This document shows positions 9,140-21,837 of a stretch of DNA of 64,000 bases, piece by piece; position 1 is the stretch's first letter, and each line of letters begins with the position of its first letter. Under the pieces are notes generated by a model. That model had not been told where the DNA came from. It did not search any database and saw only the letters and a program-made list of their open reading frames with translations. The stretch spans positions 101,916,001-101,980,000 of the forward strand of contig CM065803.1 of assembly GCA_033398695.1 (NCBI GenBank), in the 5' to 3' direction. The position numbers were made by a program, and so were the translations under genes. This stretch comes from Orobanche coerulescens (Eukaryota; Streptophyta; Magnoliopsida; Lamiales; Orobanchaceae).

Positions 9140-12100
9140 ATAGATGCTGGAAGAGGTCGTGGTCATTGATGCGGCCGGGGACGTAGGGTAGCCAGTAGGG
9201 CGGCCACGTCACACTCTTCGGGAGCCGGCAGTAATGATGGTCTTCAGGGCCATACTGCCACCCAAGACGATACAGCTGGCAATGGCGCCGATATTGGTGT
9301 TGCAGCTATGATGCAACAAATGGTGAACCAAATGGCTACTATAGCCCAGGCGGTTCAGAACCCGGCTCTGGCTCGTGCTGCTCAGGCCGGAACAGATCGC
9401 TGGCTTCAGGACGTCATCAAGATGCATCCTTCTCAGTTCTTAGGGGCTTCAGACCCGATCGACTAGGAGAGGTGGATCGAGGAGATGTCTAAGATATTTG
9501 TTGCCACCAACTTCCCGGGGGATCGTAAGGTCCCTATCGCTTAGTATTTTCTCACTGGGGAGGCTGCTGATTGGTGGGAGGCCATTGAGCCTCGGGATCA
9601 TGTTGCTTCATGGGCCGAGTTCAGAGACATTATGGAAGTTGAATACTATCCATGGTCGATTCGTCAGGCCCGAGTCCATGCTTTTTATGATGCTCAGCCT
9701 CAGGATATTCCGGTTTCTCAGGCCATTGCGGATTTCAACTGGGAATTGGGCTATGTGAAGGCCCAGGTTAAGGAGAAGGATGACAAGATTTGCCACTTTT
9801 CTAGGCGGATGAAACCGAAGATTCGTGATTACATGTCTGGGCTCGCCTGCACCACCCTAAAGGACTATCAGAGTAGAGCTCTTGCTTATGATATGTCCTT
9901 CACGGCCAGTGAGGCGGCTCGAGAAAGTAAGAAACAGAAGTCTGTCGGTAACGTTTCGGGTCACAAGGGCGGAGTTCAGAAGAAATCTCGGTCTGCAAAT
10001 ATTCCTGTGGGCGGTTCGGCTTGTTTTTCTGGGGGAATTCGAAGTGCTGCCAGTGCCTCCACTCGTGATGTCAGATGCTTTAACTGTGGCAAGTCGGGCC
10101 ATAGGAACCGGGAGTGTCCTCGTCCGTTGTTGACTTGTCATACTTGTGGTCAGTCAGGCCACAAGGCTTCATTTTGTGAGCGGGTAGGGCACATTCTTGG
10201 TGCCCAGGCTTCTTTTCCAGTGGCTAAAGAGCCGAGTGTGAACCAGGGGTCGTTTGCTCCACAGTCTCCACCGAGTGCCAGCCGAGGGAGAGGTCGGGGT
10301 CAGCCCGCTAGAGGGGGAGCTTCCAGTGTCGGCTCCGCTCATCCGCGTGTTTATGAGATGAGGAGGGCTGATGATCCAGCGGCTACCATGGCTACAGGTA
10401 CCATTCATATTCATTCTCATCCTGTCAGTGTGCTTTTCGATTCTGGTGCTACGCATTCATTCATCTCTCTGGAGTGTGTGCGCCGTTTGAGTCTTGACTG
10501 CTTGTCGTCTTGTGAGCCTTTCATCTTTAAACTTCCTAGTGGTGATAGAATCATTTGTGATCGAGAGGTCCGAGACTGTTCTGTGGTTATTTGTGAGAGG
10601 GCTTGGCTCTCTAATCTTGTTGTTGTGAATATTGAGGGTGAGGATTTGATTCTCGAGGATGATTGGCTCAAGCGGAATGGTGCGATCATGAACTACCGCA
10701 CGAGAATCATCACCATGTTAGCCGAGGACAGAACCGACCGCTCTTTCGCGGGGCAAAATTGGGGAAACCGGAAGTTCGTAATTAACGCCTTGAAGGCGAT
10801 GAGACTCCTGCGGAAGGGGTGTACTGGTTATTGGTGCTACGCCCTGAAGGAGGAGGATGGTGGGGGTCGAGTTTTCATCGATTCCAGTCGTTAGTGAGTT
10901 CCCTGATGTCTTTCCTGGAGAGTTACTGGGGTTGCCACCGGACCATGAGGTTGAGTTTGCTATCGAGTTAGAGTCGGGTGCGGCTCCAATTTCGAGGGCG
11001 CCGAATCGTATGGCACCTTCAGAGGTGGCTGAGTTGAAGAAGCAGTTGAGTGAGCTTCTTGAGTCGGGGTATATTCGACCAAGCTCTTTGCCTTGGGGTG
11101 CACCGGTCTTGTTTGTGTGGAAGAAGGATGGTTTACTACGTTTATGTATCGACTATCGCGAGCTAAACAATGTAACCATCAAGAACAATTATCCCTTTCT
11201 AAGGATTGATAATTTGTTTTATCAGTTGCAGTGAACTGCGGTATTCTCAAAGATCGACTTGAGATCGGGGTACTATCAGCTTCGGGTGAAGGAGTCCGAT
11301 GTCCCGAAAACAGCTTTACAGATGAGATACGGACATTATGAGTTTGTGGTTATGCCCTTCGGGCTAACTAACGCAACGGCAGTGTTCATGCAGTTGATGA
11401 ACAAGGTCTTTATCGAGTATTTGGATAAGTGTGTCGTCGTCTTCATTGACGATATTCTTATTTATTCGAAGAATGAGGAGGAGCATGCGCAGCATCTGCG
11501 TGTGGTGTTAGACATTTTGAGGACCGAGTGACTCTATGCGAAGTTCTCGAAATGTGAGTTCTGGCTGAAAGAAGTGATGTTTCTGGGTCACGTGATTTCA
11601 GCCGAGGGGGTTCGTGTGGATCCACAAAAGATTAAGGCAGTGTTGGATTGGGCACTGCCTAAGAATGTGTAGGAGGTCCGTAGTTTCTTGGGTCTGGATG
11701 GCTACTATCGTAGGTTCGTCGAGGGGTTCTTGAAACTGGCTTGGCCACTTACACAGTTGCTCCAGAAATCCGAGAAGTTCGTCTGGAATGACGAAAGGCA
11801 GTCGAGTTTTGAGGAGCTGAAGAGGTGTTTGACTTCAGCCCCGATTTTAGCTTTGTCGTGTGGCAACGAGGGTTTTGCCATTTATAGCGATGCTTCAGGT
11901 CAGGGTCTTGTGTGCGTGTTGATGCAGCACAACAAGACTATCGCGTATGCGTTGAGACAGTTGAGGCCGTATGAGCTTAACTACCCTACTCACGATTTGG
12001 AGTTAGCGGCAGTTGTTTTCGCGCTCAATATTTGGCATCACTATCTTTTTGGCTCTGCATGTCAGCTTTTTACCGATCATAAAAGTCTGAAGTACATATT

Positions 12101-13738
12101 TACTCAGCAGGAGTTGAATATGAGGCAGGGGAGGTGGTTGGAGTTGATTAAGGATTATGACCTCGAAATCCTTTATCATCCGGGCAAGGCAAACATCGTG
12201 GCGGACGCCTTGAGTCGGAAACCAATAGCGTTGCGGACGCTTGAGATACTTACGTCTCAATCTGGGATTAAGTGGGATTTGATCGAGTTGAGTGTTGAAA
12301 TTGTGTTGCCAGGAGCTGTTGGGCAACTTTGCGCTTTGGAGATTTCGTTGTCACTGATCGATGAAATTAAACTGAAGCAGTTGGAGGATCCGATGATTAC
12401 TCAAATCTGAGGGAATGTTCTTAAGGGAAAGCCTACTGGGTTTGTGATTCACGAGGATGGTGTGTTGAGATTCCAAAGTCGGCTTTGTGTACCGAACGAC
12501 TTGGAATTGAGGCGGAGTATTTTGCATGAGGCCCATGCTACGCCTTGCTCAGTTCATCCTGGTTCGAGTAAGATGTACAAGGACCTAAGGAGGAACTTTT
12601 GGTGGAATGTCATGAAGGAGGAGGTCGCACGGTTTGTAGGGATATGTTTGACTTGTCAGTAGGTCAAAATCGAGCATCAACGATCGGCCGGGTTATTGCA
12701 GTCGCTTTCCGTTCCGGAATGGAAATGGGAAGATATTTTGATGGACTTCATCATGAGCTTGCCGAGATCGAAGTCTGGTATGAATATGGTTTGGGTGATT
12801 GTGGATCGTCCGACCAAGTCAGCACATTTTCTAGGCATCAAGGATACTTGGGGTCCGGAAAGGTTGGCTCCTGTGTTTATTGTGCAGATTGTGAGGCTTC
12901 ACAGTACCCCGAAGTCTATTATTTCGGATCGGGATGACCGTTTTGTATCGCACTTTTGGCAGGCGTTACATAAGGCGTTGGGTACTCGTTTGCGTCTGAG
13001 CACTTCTTTTCATCCTCAGTCGGATGGGCAGTCGGAATGCACTATCCAGGCATTTGAGGATATGTTGTGTGCTTGAGCTCTCGATTGGAGCAGTGACTGG
13101 GAGGAGCATTTGTCGTTGATCGAGTTCACGTACAACAATAGTTGGCATGCATCGATCAAGATGGTACCGTATGAGGCGCTTTATGGGCGGCGATGTCGAT
13201 CGCCGATTTGCTAGAACGAGGCATCTGATTTGGTCGGGACTGAACCGGATATCGCTATGGAGACGAGGTGGAAGGTGGAATTGATTCGGGAGAGGATTTT
13301 GACTGCTCAGAGTCGATAGAAATCCTATGCTAACGTTCGTTGTCGCCGATGAGAGGAGTTTTCTGCTTCGGGAAGAAGGGAAAGTTGAGTTTGAGGTTTA
13401 TTGGGCCCTTTAAGATTCTCGAGAGGGTCGGCGGGTTGGCATACCATTTGGCATTGCCTCTGGCTTTGAGCCACGTCCATAGCGTTTTCCATGTTTCCTA
13501 GCTGAGGAAATATGTTCTGAATCCTAGTCACGTCATCGACTATGGTGAGATCGATATCGCCGAGGATATTACTTTCGAGGAGCGTCCCTTGAAGATCTTG
13601 GAACACCGTGAGAAGCGACTGAGGCATAAGACCATTCCTTTGGTCAAGGTGCAGTGGTCGAGGCATGGTTTTGGGGAGGCAACTTGGGAAACTGAGGAGA
13701 GCATGCGTGCTAGGTACCCCGAGTTGTTTGTTTCTTAA
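9140..13738 (+). pseudogene. gag-pol: Chromovirus A gag-pol polyprotein, decayed
   Basis: This is one Tekay-type polyprotein broken by stops and shifts. The gag start aligned with the sister copy (60062) is ATA, not ATG (9140-9142), and is soon followed by a TGA. Two intact CCHC knuckles lie at 10076-10117 and 10136-10177, and protease DSGA at 10439-10450. A frameshift near 10855 separates protease from RT. The RT keeps FIDD (11442-11453), with stops at about 11232 and 11529. RNase H has its Asp near 11888. The integrase has its zinc region at about 12550-12660 and its core at about 12790-13040 (VDRP, SDRDDR, DGQSE). A chromodomain-like tail lies at about 13580-13735, and the stop TAA at 13736-13738. 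The tail, rich in VKVQWSRHG and TWETEE signatures, defines the chromovirus (Tekay/Del) affiliation. It cannot give a full protein. Confidence 0.85.
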
Positions 13739-13760
13739 GTTTCGGGACGAAACTTATGTT

Positions 13761-13773
13761 TAGAGGGGTAGAA
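13761..13773 (+). other. Polypurine tract of element A
   Basis: TAGAGGGGTAGAA directly precedes TGTAATATCC of the 3' LTR and would prime plus-strand synthesis. Confidence 0.75.
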
Positions 13774-14063
13774 TGTAATATCCACACTTTTTCTTTTCTG
13801 GTATTTTTCACTTTTGTGTATTTCTCATTTTTAGTAACTCGCTTATAATCGTATTGATATTTCGAGAATATTAATACTGAACTTTTGTTATCCGAGCGTG
13901 TTTCGGACCTGTTTTACTCAATTCCGCGTTTATTGTCATTTCCGTCGCTAATTGGTTCGATTCTCATAATCGTTGATCGGAACCGCCATTTCGGGGTTTC
14001 CGCAAATCCATCTTATGTTATTATGCATGTTGTGAGCTTTTGTTTGGAGTTTCGATCAGGTAT
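13774..14063 (+). repeat. Truncated 3' LTR of chromovirus A
   Basis: It is homologous to 6540-6829 of the 5' LTR and ends abruptly after the shared GTTTCGATCAGGTAT. The palindrome array and promoter are lost. Confidence 0.85.
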
Positions 14064-15316
14064 TATTGGCCACTAAGTATACAGAATACAGCTTGGAAAG
14101 TGTTTAAGCATCAAGCTGTACTATTTACAAATTAGAGTGCGTAGCGAAAGTCTGTTAAAGTAAGTTGCTGTAAATACAACAACTAGATTTTCTCTTGTTA
14201 GCTTGGTGCGTACAGGGTATGCAATGTATACTTATAAGATAATCACAGTAATGAAAACAATAAGTGCATAAGGTAAATGACACGATATTTAAAGTGGTTC
14301 GAGGTAAACCCCTCTACGTCCACTGGTCCTCCACACAGGAGTGAAAATGTTTATTATAAACACTACGTACACAACTACGTGCCTATAATCAAACCTATCC
14401 TTGTATCGTTCACACATATTGATACAAAGACTGTCGCTTTCAACTGTCCACACAGATTGGTCAAAGCTTTCACTTGACTTGCTTCTTCACACACAGTTCA
14501 GGAAAAGCAAGGCTTTCTTCAGTCCATACAGGGCTGATGGTTTTCTTCAAATGTAAGAATAACGGTTGAACAACAGCTTGACTTTCTTGAGCTTGAGCTG
14601 ATGATGTGTTGTTCAAGGTTGAGCACTTGTATATTTCTTATCTCAGGATTGGCAGTATGCTTGAAGAAATATGATTGCTCTTGATATACTATTCTTGTGA
14701 TGTACACGAGTGTATCTCAGTATATCTCAGTTTGCTTAGTTTTCAGATCTTGATCTTATGAATATTCGTGTATATCGTTGTTTTTCTGATCTTCAAACTT
14801 ATATATCCTTTGGAATAGATCCGTTGAGAATAGATCCGTTGAGCAGAGATTCCGTTCCGTGTTGTTTGACTTGCAAAATACAAGACCCGGATTTTGCTCC
14901 TTGTCTGAAGATCTTTGTCTGCTGGTATTTAAATACTTTATCCAATCAGTATTTAAATACATCTTTTCAAATGAGGCTTGACTTTTAGCGAGTAAAGTAG
15001 ATTCCGTTCCAACGGTCTTTAGTCCTATTAGATAAGTGTTGAAGATCTCAACACTTTACTGTATCCAACATGTTGCGTTTATACTGATGTAGCTGTAGGT
15101 TCCACGTTCTAGGCTATCTTAGGGTTGCTGTATGGAAAGATGATGTATAAATGTTTCAGGACAGCTTCCATACTTGATGTCATCGGCTGATGGGCTTCTT
15201 GCTGTATGATGGAACTTTATTCTTTTGCTGTATGTTGAGGCACTTGACATCTTGCTGTATGATTGTCTTCAGGACAGCTACTTGCTGTATGTTGGCACTT
15301 TATCTAAACTCGGTCA
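14064..15316 (-). repeat. Copia LTR-like sequence, minus orientation
   Basis: On the minus strand it contains the phrase CGAACCACTTTAAATATCG followed by GTGTCATTTACC (near 14270-14305). That resembles the U5 of many Sirevirus and other Copia LTRs. It has no coding frame. At the right it abuts the broken integrase frame of Gypsy C (about 15317), and at the left the truncated LTR of A. No clear TG...CA ends or target duplication were found. It could be the lost LTR of the Sirevirus-like copy at 3031-6539 after rearrangement, or an unrelated fragment. Short direct repeats of TTGCTGTATG crowd its right end. Confidence 0.45.
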
Positions 15317-15883
15317 AATTGCTCCACCAGTAGTTACTCCTTACATCCTTGTACATTTTGCTCGTACCAGGATGTATGGAGTAAGGTGTAGGATGAGCTT
15401 CACTCAAGATCTTCTGTCTCAACTCAATATCACTCGATACACATAATCTGCCGCGAAATCTCAAAACTCCATCATCCTGAACCACAAATCCAGGGGATTT
15501 CCCCTTCTTCACGTCCTCTCTCAACTGGACTAAAAGTGGATCATCATATTGCCTCGCCTTGATATCATCAACCAAGGACGAAGTGATTTCTAACGCACAC
15601 AACTGGCCCTGAACTCTTTGGACCCAAACCTCGATATCTTGACAAATCAAATCCCGCTGGATCTTGCCTTGAGGTGTAAGTACCTCTAACATCTGTAGCG
15701 CCATCGGCTTACGACTCAACGTGTCTGCCACCACATTAGCCTTACCCGGATGGTAAATAATTTCGAGGTCATAATCTTTAATTAACTTCAACCATCTACG
15801 CTGTCTCATATTCAACTCCTTTTGACTGAAGATATATTTCAAACTCCTGTGGTCCGTGTAAATCTTACACGACGACCGATAGA
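15317..15883 (-). pseudogene. pol: Gypsy C pol fragment: RNase H end and integrase zinc region
   Basis: An open frame (from about 15842) reads the end of RNase H ([29 protein letters not shown]) and the linker. It then reads the start of the integrase HHCC region ([17 protein letters not shown]) before homology ends near 15317. It is the continuation of the frame at 25425-27113, from which it is separated by the Copia D insertion. The core integrase and chromodomain are absent, removed or displaced where the Copia LTR-like piece starts. Confidence 0.8.
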
Positions 15884-15888
15884 GATAA
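15884..15888. repeat. Target-site duplication GATAA (left) of Copia D
   Basis: GATAA at 15884-15888 matches 25420-25424. Removing 15889-25424 rejoins the Gypsy C RNase H sequence. Confidence 0.9.
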
Positions 15889-17845
15889 TGTTGGGATTCG
15901 GTGCCTAAAACGAAGGCCCAGCGGAAGCGGTAAAATGAAAATTAATTCGATCTGAATCCCTACGAGGATCGACCGAGCTACGTATATACGAATATATAAA
16001 CGAAAAGCAAGAGTCGTAAGAAACTAACCCTCGAAGTCCGTTGATTAAATGGTAACCTTCTCTTGAGCTATTCCCCAAGCTCTTGAACGATCCAACGCCG
16101 AAAGCACCGCGTCTCTACTTGCCACGCGCCGGAGAAACAACTGGAACGACGATCACCTTGCTATCCTCCGAATATACGGCTAGAGCTAAGTGATGAAGCT
16201 ATATATGTAAAGATTACTACACTCTAAGTGTTTTAATCTTACTCTCTCTATATGATTTTCTCTCAATTTTTCTCCAAGAAAAATGAAGAAGAAATGAATG
16301 AAGAAGATGAAGATAATTGAGAAAATAGTTTTTCTCTCTCTCTCTCAATCTCACTCACGTAGGAATCATATCTTGTTTTAGAGATATGAAGTCTTCCTCC
16401 TTATATTCTTATTCCACCCTCATGTGAACAACTCATGTCACATGAGATCAAACCCCACAAAGTCATCTTTTTCAAATAAAATGAAAACAACAAGACAAGA
16501 GGAAAGTGGGTGGAACTTAGGGGGGCGGCTACCATGCAGAAACAGATGAGTTCGGTTTGTTTCGGACTCCCGTGAGTCCAAACAGATAAACTACGATTCC
16601 GTTCGGATGTATTTGTATAGATTAATTAATCCAATTAATTAAACATATCAAATACAAAATAACATAATTAATTTCTCCAAGAAATAATTATATTCATGAA
16701 TTAAATTAATCACCCAGTGATATATTTAATCCATTAAGCCGTAAATCAATTTATCCGATAAATCGATTTAAACATCCAATGTCCCAAATTAGATATCCAA
16801 TATCTAATATTCATAATGAGAGAATTAGCTTAATTCATTCTGTCATCAATCCTAATGCGCGACTCGGTAGGTCCGTCTCAGTCAGCAATGGGAGGAACCA
16901 AAGAGTAGTAGCACCACCTAGCCAGCCTGGCGGCCTACACTGTACCCCAACTGAGAACGAATGATTGGGATCATTCAAGAACCATTCTGTCGTGAATACC
17001 AGTATACGTATAAACCCTTCTTTCAAATGTCCCGATCAAGTTATAAGGTCACGGTCAGTCAAACCCTATCTGTACTTGATGTTATGCATGCGTTAATGCA
17101 AATCGAGATCATCGAGCTCTTGTGTATCTAATACAGCTAGCTCTAATGCTTTGGCCAAAGACTTATGATCTCATCTGCCAATAACCTCATAGGACATATA
17201 ACCCATTCACTAACAGGAGAAAGAATTCTATCTTGGTATTCAGTAGGACCTGCTACTTGCCCGTAAAGATACACGTCGAGGTTGACCCCCGCCTTCCGGT
17301 TTACAGGGTCGAACTACTCTAATGAAAATCTTGATGTCACAAGCACATCCCTACTAAATCCTCAAGTCGAAGGTTCACGAATACCTATCACAACCTTTCG
17401 ATTCCGTCATTGACTGTCCCGGACTGAAATCCGTGTGACGAATCGAGGGTGAGTCAGTTCGAGTATACTAATCTAATTAGCATACCTATAACGTGTGCTC
17501 CCACTAACCATTAGTGTTCGACAGGCACACTCCATGTCAAAGAACACGTCATACAAGTCTTCACATAAAATTAACGCCCAGTCAAGTTTCATCGACTTGC
17601 GAACGATTAAGTATTTGAGCTATAAACCTTTCCAGTGCCGACCCCCTTATCCAATAAGGAGTGGAACGTTTTGCTCTCAAATACACGGACTAGTTTCTAT
17701 ATGTTTATTTACGAGTTACGAATGCCAGTAACTACCAGTAAATAAAGAAACATTCATTTGCCTTATATAAATGGTTTACATAATTACAAGTACAATGCCC
17801 TCACTCAACAACCTCTGAGTGGCATTCGAGGGCATACTCCTAACA
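15889..17845 (-). repeat. 3' LTR of Copia D
   Basis: On the plus strand it runs TGTTGGGATT...CTCCTAACA. It pairs with 23449-25419. It contains a short CT run near 16332-16347, where the other LTR has a longer one. Open frames at 16779-16964 and 17495-17731 recur in both LTRs and are incidental. Confidence 0.9.
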
Positions 17846-17860
17846 ATCTCCCACTTGCAC
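17846..17860 (-). other. Polypurine tract of Copia D
   Basis: The minus strand reads GTGCAAGTGGGAGAT directly before the 3' LTR start TGTTAGGAG. Confidence 0.75.
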
Positions 17861-20800
17861 TCAATGCCACACACTATGGTATCTAATACCCATGTTCTCC
17901 AGATGGCACTCCAAGCTAGTCTGAGAAAGTGGCTTGGTCAGTGGATCAGCGATGTTGTCGGCCGAGTCTACTCTGTGTAGCACAATGTATCCCTTGGGAA
18001 CAAATTCTCTTACGAGATGATACTTCCTTTCAATATGTTTGGTGCTGTTGTGAAACCTCGGCTCCTTGGCCTCGTCATACTGCTCGTTGTCGCGATGCAA
18101 ATGAACAGGAAGCTCAGCACATGGTATCACTTGAAGTTCTCCTAGAAACTTCTTAATCCAGAACCCTTCCTTGGAAGCCTCCGAGGCTGCTTGATACTCA
18201 GCCTGACAGGTGGAATCAGCAGTCGCGCTTTGCTTGGCACTACGCCAAGATACTGCTCCTCCATTAAGAGTAAATATGTAGCCAGAAGTGGACATCGAGT
18301 CGTCCTTCAGTCCTTGGAAGTCCGAATCAGTGAATCCCACCACATCCAAATCTCCACCGCCATACATAAGAACCATATCTCTCGTTCTTATCAAGTACTT
18401 GAGAACGTTCTTTACAGCAGTCCAATGTTCCCTACCTGGGTTTGCCTGAAACCTACTCACCACGCTTACAGCATGCGCGATGTAAGGTCTTGTACACAAC
18501 ATAGCATACATAAGACTACCCACGGCCGAAGCATATGGTATATTACTCATTTCCTTGCGTTGTTCCTCACTTTGAGGACACATCTTCAAGGTGAGTTTTA
18601 TTCCATGTTGCATCGGTAGGAACCCTCTTTTAGAATCATCCATGTTAAATCGCTTTAAGATCTTATCTATATAGAGGGATTGGGAAAGGCCTATTGTTCT
18701 CTTCGCTCGATCCCGGTAGAGCCGAATACCAAGAATATAGGTTGCTTCTCCCAAGTCTTTCATGGAGAAATTACTCGAAAGCCAAGCTTTCACAGAACTG
18801 AGCATTCCCACATCATTTCCTATTAGTAGAATGTCATCTACATATAGTACTAAGAATGCGATCTTGCTCCCACTAACTTTCTTGTATACACAAGGTTCCT
18901 CTTCATTTTGCACAAAGTCAAACTCTTTGACTGCCTCGTCAAAATGAAGGTTCCAACTACGCGACGCTTGCTTCAGTCCATAAATGGAACGCTGAAGCTT
19001 GCACACTTTCTGAATATTGACTTCGGACACAAAACCTTTAGGCTGCTCCATATAGATTTCCTCCTCGAGGAATCCATTAAGGAAAGCCGTCTTTACGTCC
19101 AATTGCCATATCTCATAATCGTGGTAGGCAGCTATAGCAAGCATCATGCGAATAGACTTGATCAGGGCTACGGGCGAGAAGGTATCGTGGTAATCAATCC
19201 CTTCCTTTTGGGTATAACCCTTTGCCACAAGCCTGGCCTTATAGGCGTCAACCTTGCCATCACCATCAGTCTTTCTCTTGTAGATCCACTTATTCCCAAT
19301 GGACACTATGCCCTTGGGGCGGTCTACTAGAGTCCAGACCTGATTTACATGCATCGAGTCTATCTCAGCTTCCATAGCTTCACGCCATTTCGCGGAGTCT
19401 ACATCCACCATCGCTTGGTCATAGGTCGTCGGGTCGGTCGCTTGGCTATCACTTGGAACCTCATGGAGACCCAGCTCCTCCAAGTGCACAAGCCCATACC
19501 TCTCAGTTAAATGAGACACCCTACTAGACCTACGAGGTGGTTGTACTTGTGTTTCAGAAAGTTCGGTTCCAGTTTCTTGCACAGGTGTCTCTCGAGGAGT
19601 TTCATTGTATTCTTCTAAAGAAATACTTCTACCTGCTCCGCCTTCCTGAATGAACTCATCTTCCAGGAAGTGTGCTTGTAAAGCAACAATGATCCTTCAA
19701 TCTTCGGGCATGTAGAATAGATATACCATCGTCCCAGACGGGAATCCAATGAAACGTCCCTTCGCAGACCTAGCTTCCAACTTTTCCACCTTAGTCTTCT
19801 TGACATAAGCGGGACATCCCCAAATCCTAATATGATTAAGACTTGGTTTCCTTCCTTCCCACATCTCATGTGGAGTTTTAGGAACGGATTTGGAAGGACA
19901 TCTGTTCAAGATATACGCGGCAGTCAGGAGTGAATACCCCCACAGGTAAATCGGCAAGTCAAGATAGCCCAAAGATGGAATGACCATGTTCAACAGGGTC
20001 TCGTTCCTTCTTTCTGACACACCATTTAACTGAGGAGTACCTGGAGGTGTTAGTTGTGAAACTATTCCATGTTCTTTAAGGAACTCATCAAACTCCGTAC
20101 TCATATACTCGCCACCTCGGTCCGACCGAAGTGCCTTGATATGATTACCAGTTTGTTTTTCGACTAGGGCCTTGAATTCCTGGAATTTCTCAAAGGCCTC
20201 GGATTTATGTTTCATTAAGTATACATAACCATACCTAGTATGATCATCTGTAAACGTAATGAAATATTGATATCCGTCATGTGCTGCTTCCAAAGCACCA
20301 CAAACGTCAGTATGGATTAATCCCAGTTTATCAGCGGCTCTTTCAAAAGTTCCTGTGAAGGGGGACTTAGTCATTTTGCCTTTAAGGCAAGATTCACAAG
20401 TAGGAAAGGGATCCGATCCCAATGGACCCATAAGTCCATCTTTTTCCATCTTGTAAACCTTGGTCTGACCAACATGACCAAGTCTAAGATGCCATTTCAA
20501 AACTTGATTGGTTTCATCCCTACCACGTTTTCTAGTCATAGTATTCACAACTACTTTGTTGCTGAGATTTAGATGATACAATCCATTCAACAATGTAGCA
20601 GTACCCACTAGTTTATTTCTAAAATAAATTTTGCAGGAACCATCACCAATGAAAAATGAAAAGCCTTTTCGGTCCATGACCGGAATGGATATAATGTTTT
20701 TGTGCCCCTTGGGCAAAACAAGTACATCTTCTAAAGTCAAAACAAAGTCGGATTCTAAACCCAAAAGAAGTGATCCTATGTCGGTCGCCTCGACACTATG

Positions 20801-20880
20801 CCCGCTTCCATTGTGATCATAACTTCTCCGGCTCAAGCTTCCTACTTTGCTCCAGAATCTTGATTCACGCTACAAATATG
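17861..20880 (-). pseudogene. pol: Copia D pol: integrase, reverse transcriptase, RNase H; one stop codon
   Basis: The frame starting in the protease remnant (about 20880) carries the GAG-pre-integrase domain near 20500-20380. The integrase catalytic region is near 20310-20020 (HTDVCG, SDRGGEY, NGVSERRNE). A TGA at 19697-19699 interrupts the frame, and the same frame then continues to 17861. That second part holds RT (WREAMEAEIDSM to the catalytic YVDD at about 18835-18846) and RNase H, with TDSDF, an acidic AEY and LHRDN in place. So all integrase, RT and RNase H catalytic motifs I can read are present, and one nonsense codon separates integrase from RT. Upstream, the protease triad reads ILGASSH rather than DSGASSH because a TAG and a frame change fall at about 20889-20900. 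It is probably non-autonomous now, but only lightly damaged. Confidence 0.85.
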
Positions 20881-20898
20881 AGAACTAGCACCGAGAAT

Positions 20899-21837
20899 CT
20901 AGTATCCGGGAAGTAGAAAATACGATAGCGAACAATTTGTTTCCAAAACTAAAAGTTCTGTACCTGAAGTGCCATGAAGAATCGAACAGTCTCTAGCCCA
21001 GTGGCCCAGCTCACCGCACTTGAGACAAGCATCCTTCTTTTTCTTGTTCTTTGGAACCAACGGGGCCTTGCCCTTTCTCTTAAGGTCCTTAGCTTGTGGT
21101 CCAGTCCGCTTCTTAGTCTTTTTCTTCTTATTCTTAGACTTCCGAAGTCCAGAAGAAATCACAAGTGCAGACTCCTTCATCCGCGGGGTCTTCATCTGAG
21201 ACTGAGCGGTCACCAGTTTGTTCATTAGCCCAGCTAAGTTACATGCAATCTCATTACAGTTAAAGTTCATAACAAACTGTGAGAAGGAATCAGGGAGAGA
21301 CTGTAGGATAAGGTCGGTTTGGAGAGAAGTATCCATTTTAAAATCAAGAGCCTCCAATTTCTCGATCATGGATATCATTTTAAGGACGTGTTCCCCAACC
21401 TTCTCACCTTCCTTCATCCTTGCACCGAACAGTTGCTTGGATATCTCATATTTAGCAGTTCTGCTGTGCTCACCATAAAGTTCGGTTAGGTGAGATAGAA
21501 TCTGCCTAGCAGAAGTCATTTTCTCATGAGCTCTCTGAAGCACATTAGACATGGAAGCCATCATATAAGCACGGACTTTCACGTCATCCTTAACCCACTT
21601 TTCATAGTTTTCAATCTCTTCCTGATTGGCTCGGGTCCGCACAGGAGGCGCCGGAATGTCCGTCTCCAAGACGTATCCCAGTGCCTCTATACTGAGGACA
21701 ATCATCAGATTGCGGAGCCAATCCACAAAGTTAGGTCCTATTAAGGTGTTCTTTTCGAGTAGAATTGCGAGTGGATTCATTGTCATATTGAGATTTGTCT
21801 GCATTAAGTATAACAGATTAATTAGTGACTCATTCAA
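20899..21837 (-). pseudogene. gag: Copia D gag (capsid and nucleocapsid)
   Basis: 312 codons from ATG at 21837. The N-terminal two thirds match the UBN2/Copia gag fold (VDWLRNLMIVLS, QLFGARMKEGEKVGEHV, DLILQSLPDSF). A basic Lys/Arg stretch follows, then one CCHC knuckle, CLKCGELGHWARDC, near 21035-20990. It forms the virus-like particle and binds the element RNA. The frame ends with TAG at about 20899, where protease should begin in frame. The pol frame is offset relative to gag, so the natural gag-pol junction has been altered. The gag reading frame itself looks intact. Confidence 0.85.

Larger units (their letters stand above)
6540..14063 (+). mobile_element. Tekay/Del-type chromovirus A, 3' LTR truncated
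   Basis: A Ty3/Gypsy element with a 5' LTR (6540-8901), iMet-type primer binding site, gag-pol, polypurine tract and a partial 3' LTR (13774-14063). It sits in the Copia RT at 6539, where the left flanking 5 bp are CTTTT. The matching right duplication is lost, because the 3' LTR stops after about 290 bp and a Copia LTR-like sequence follows. The two LTR copies are clearly related but differ at several positions over the shared part. With the many stops, this suggests an old insertion. Confidence 0.85.

Noticed and set aside
16779..17731. Small frames repeated at 24353-24538 and 25069-25293
   Set aside because: They recur only because both LTRs of Copia D carry them.
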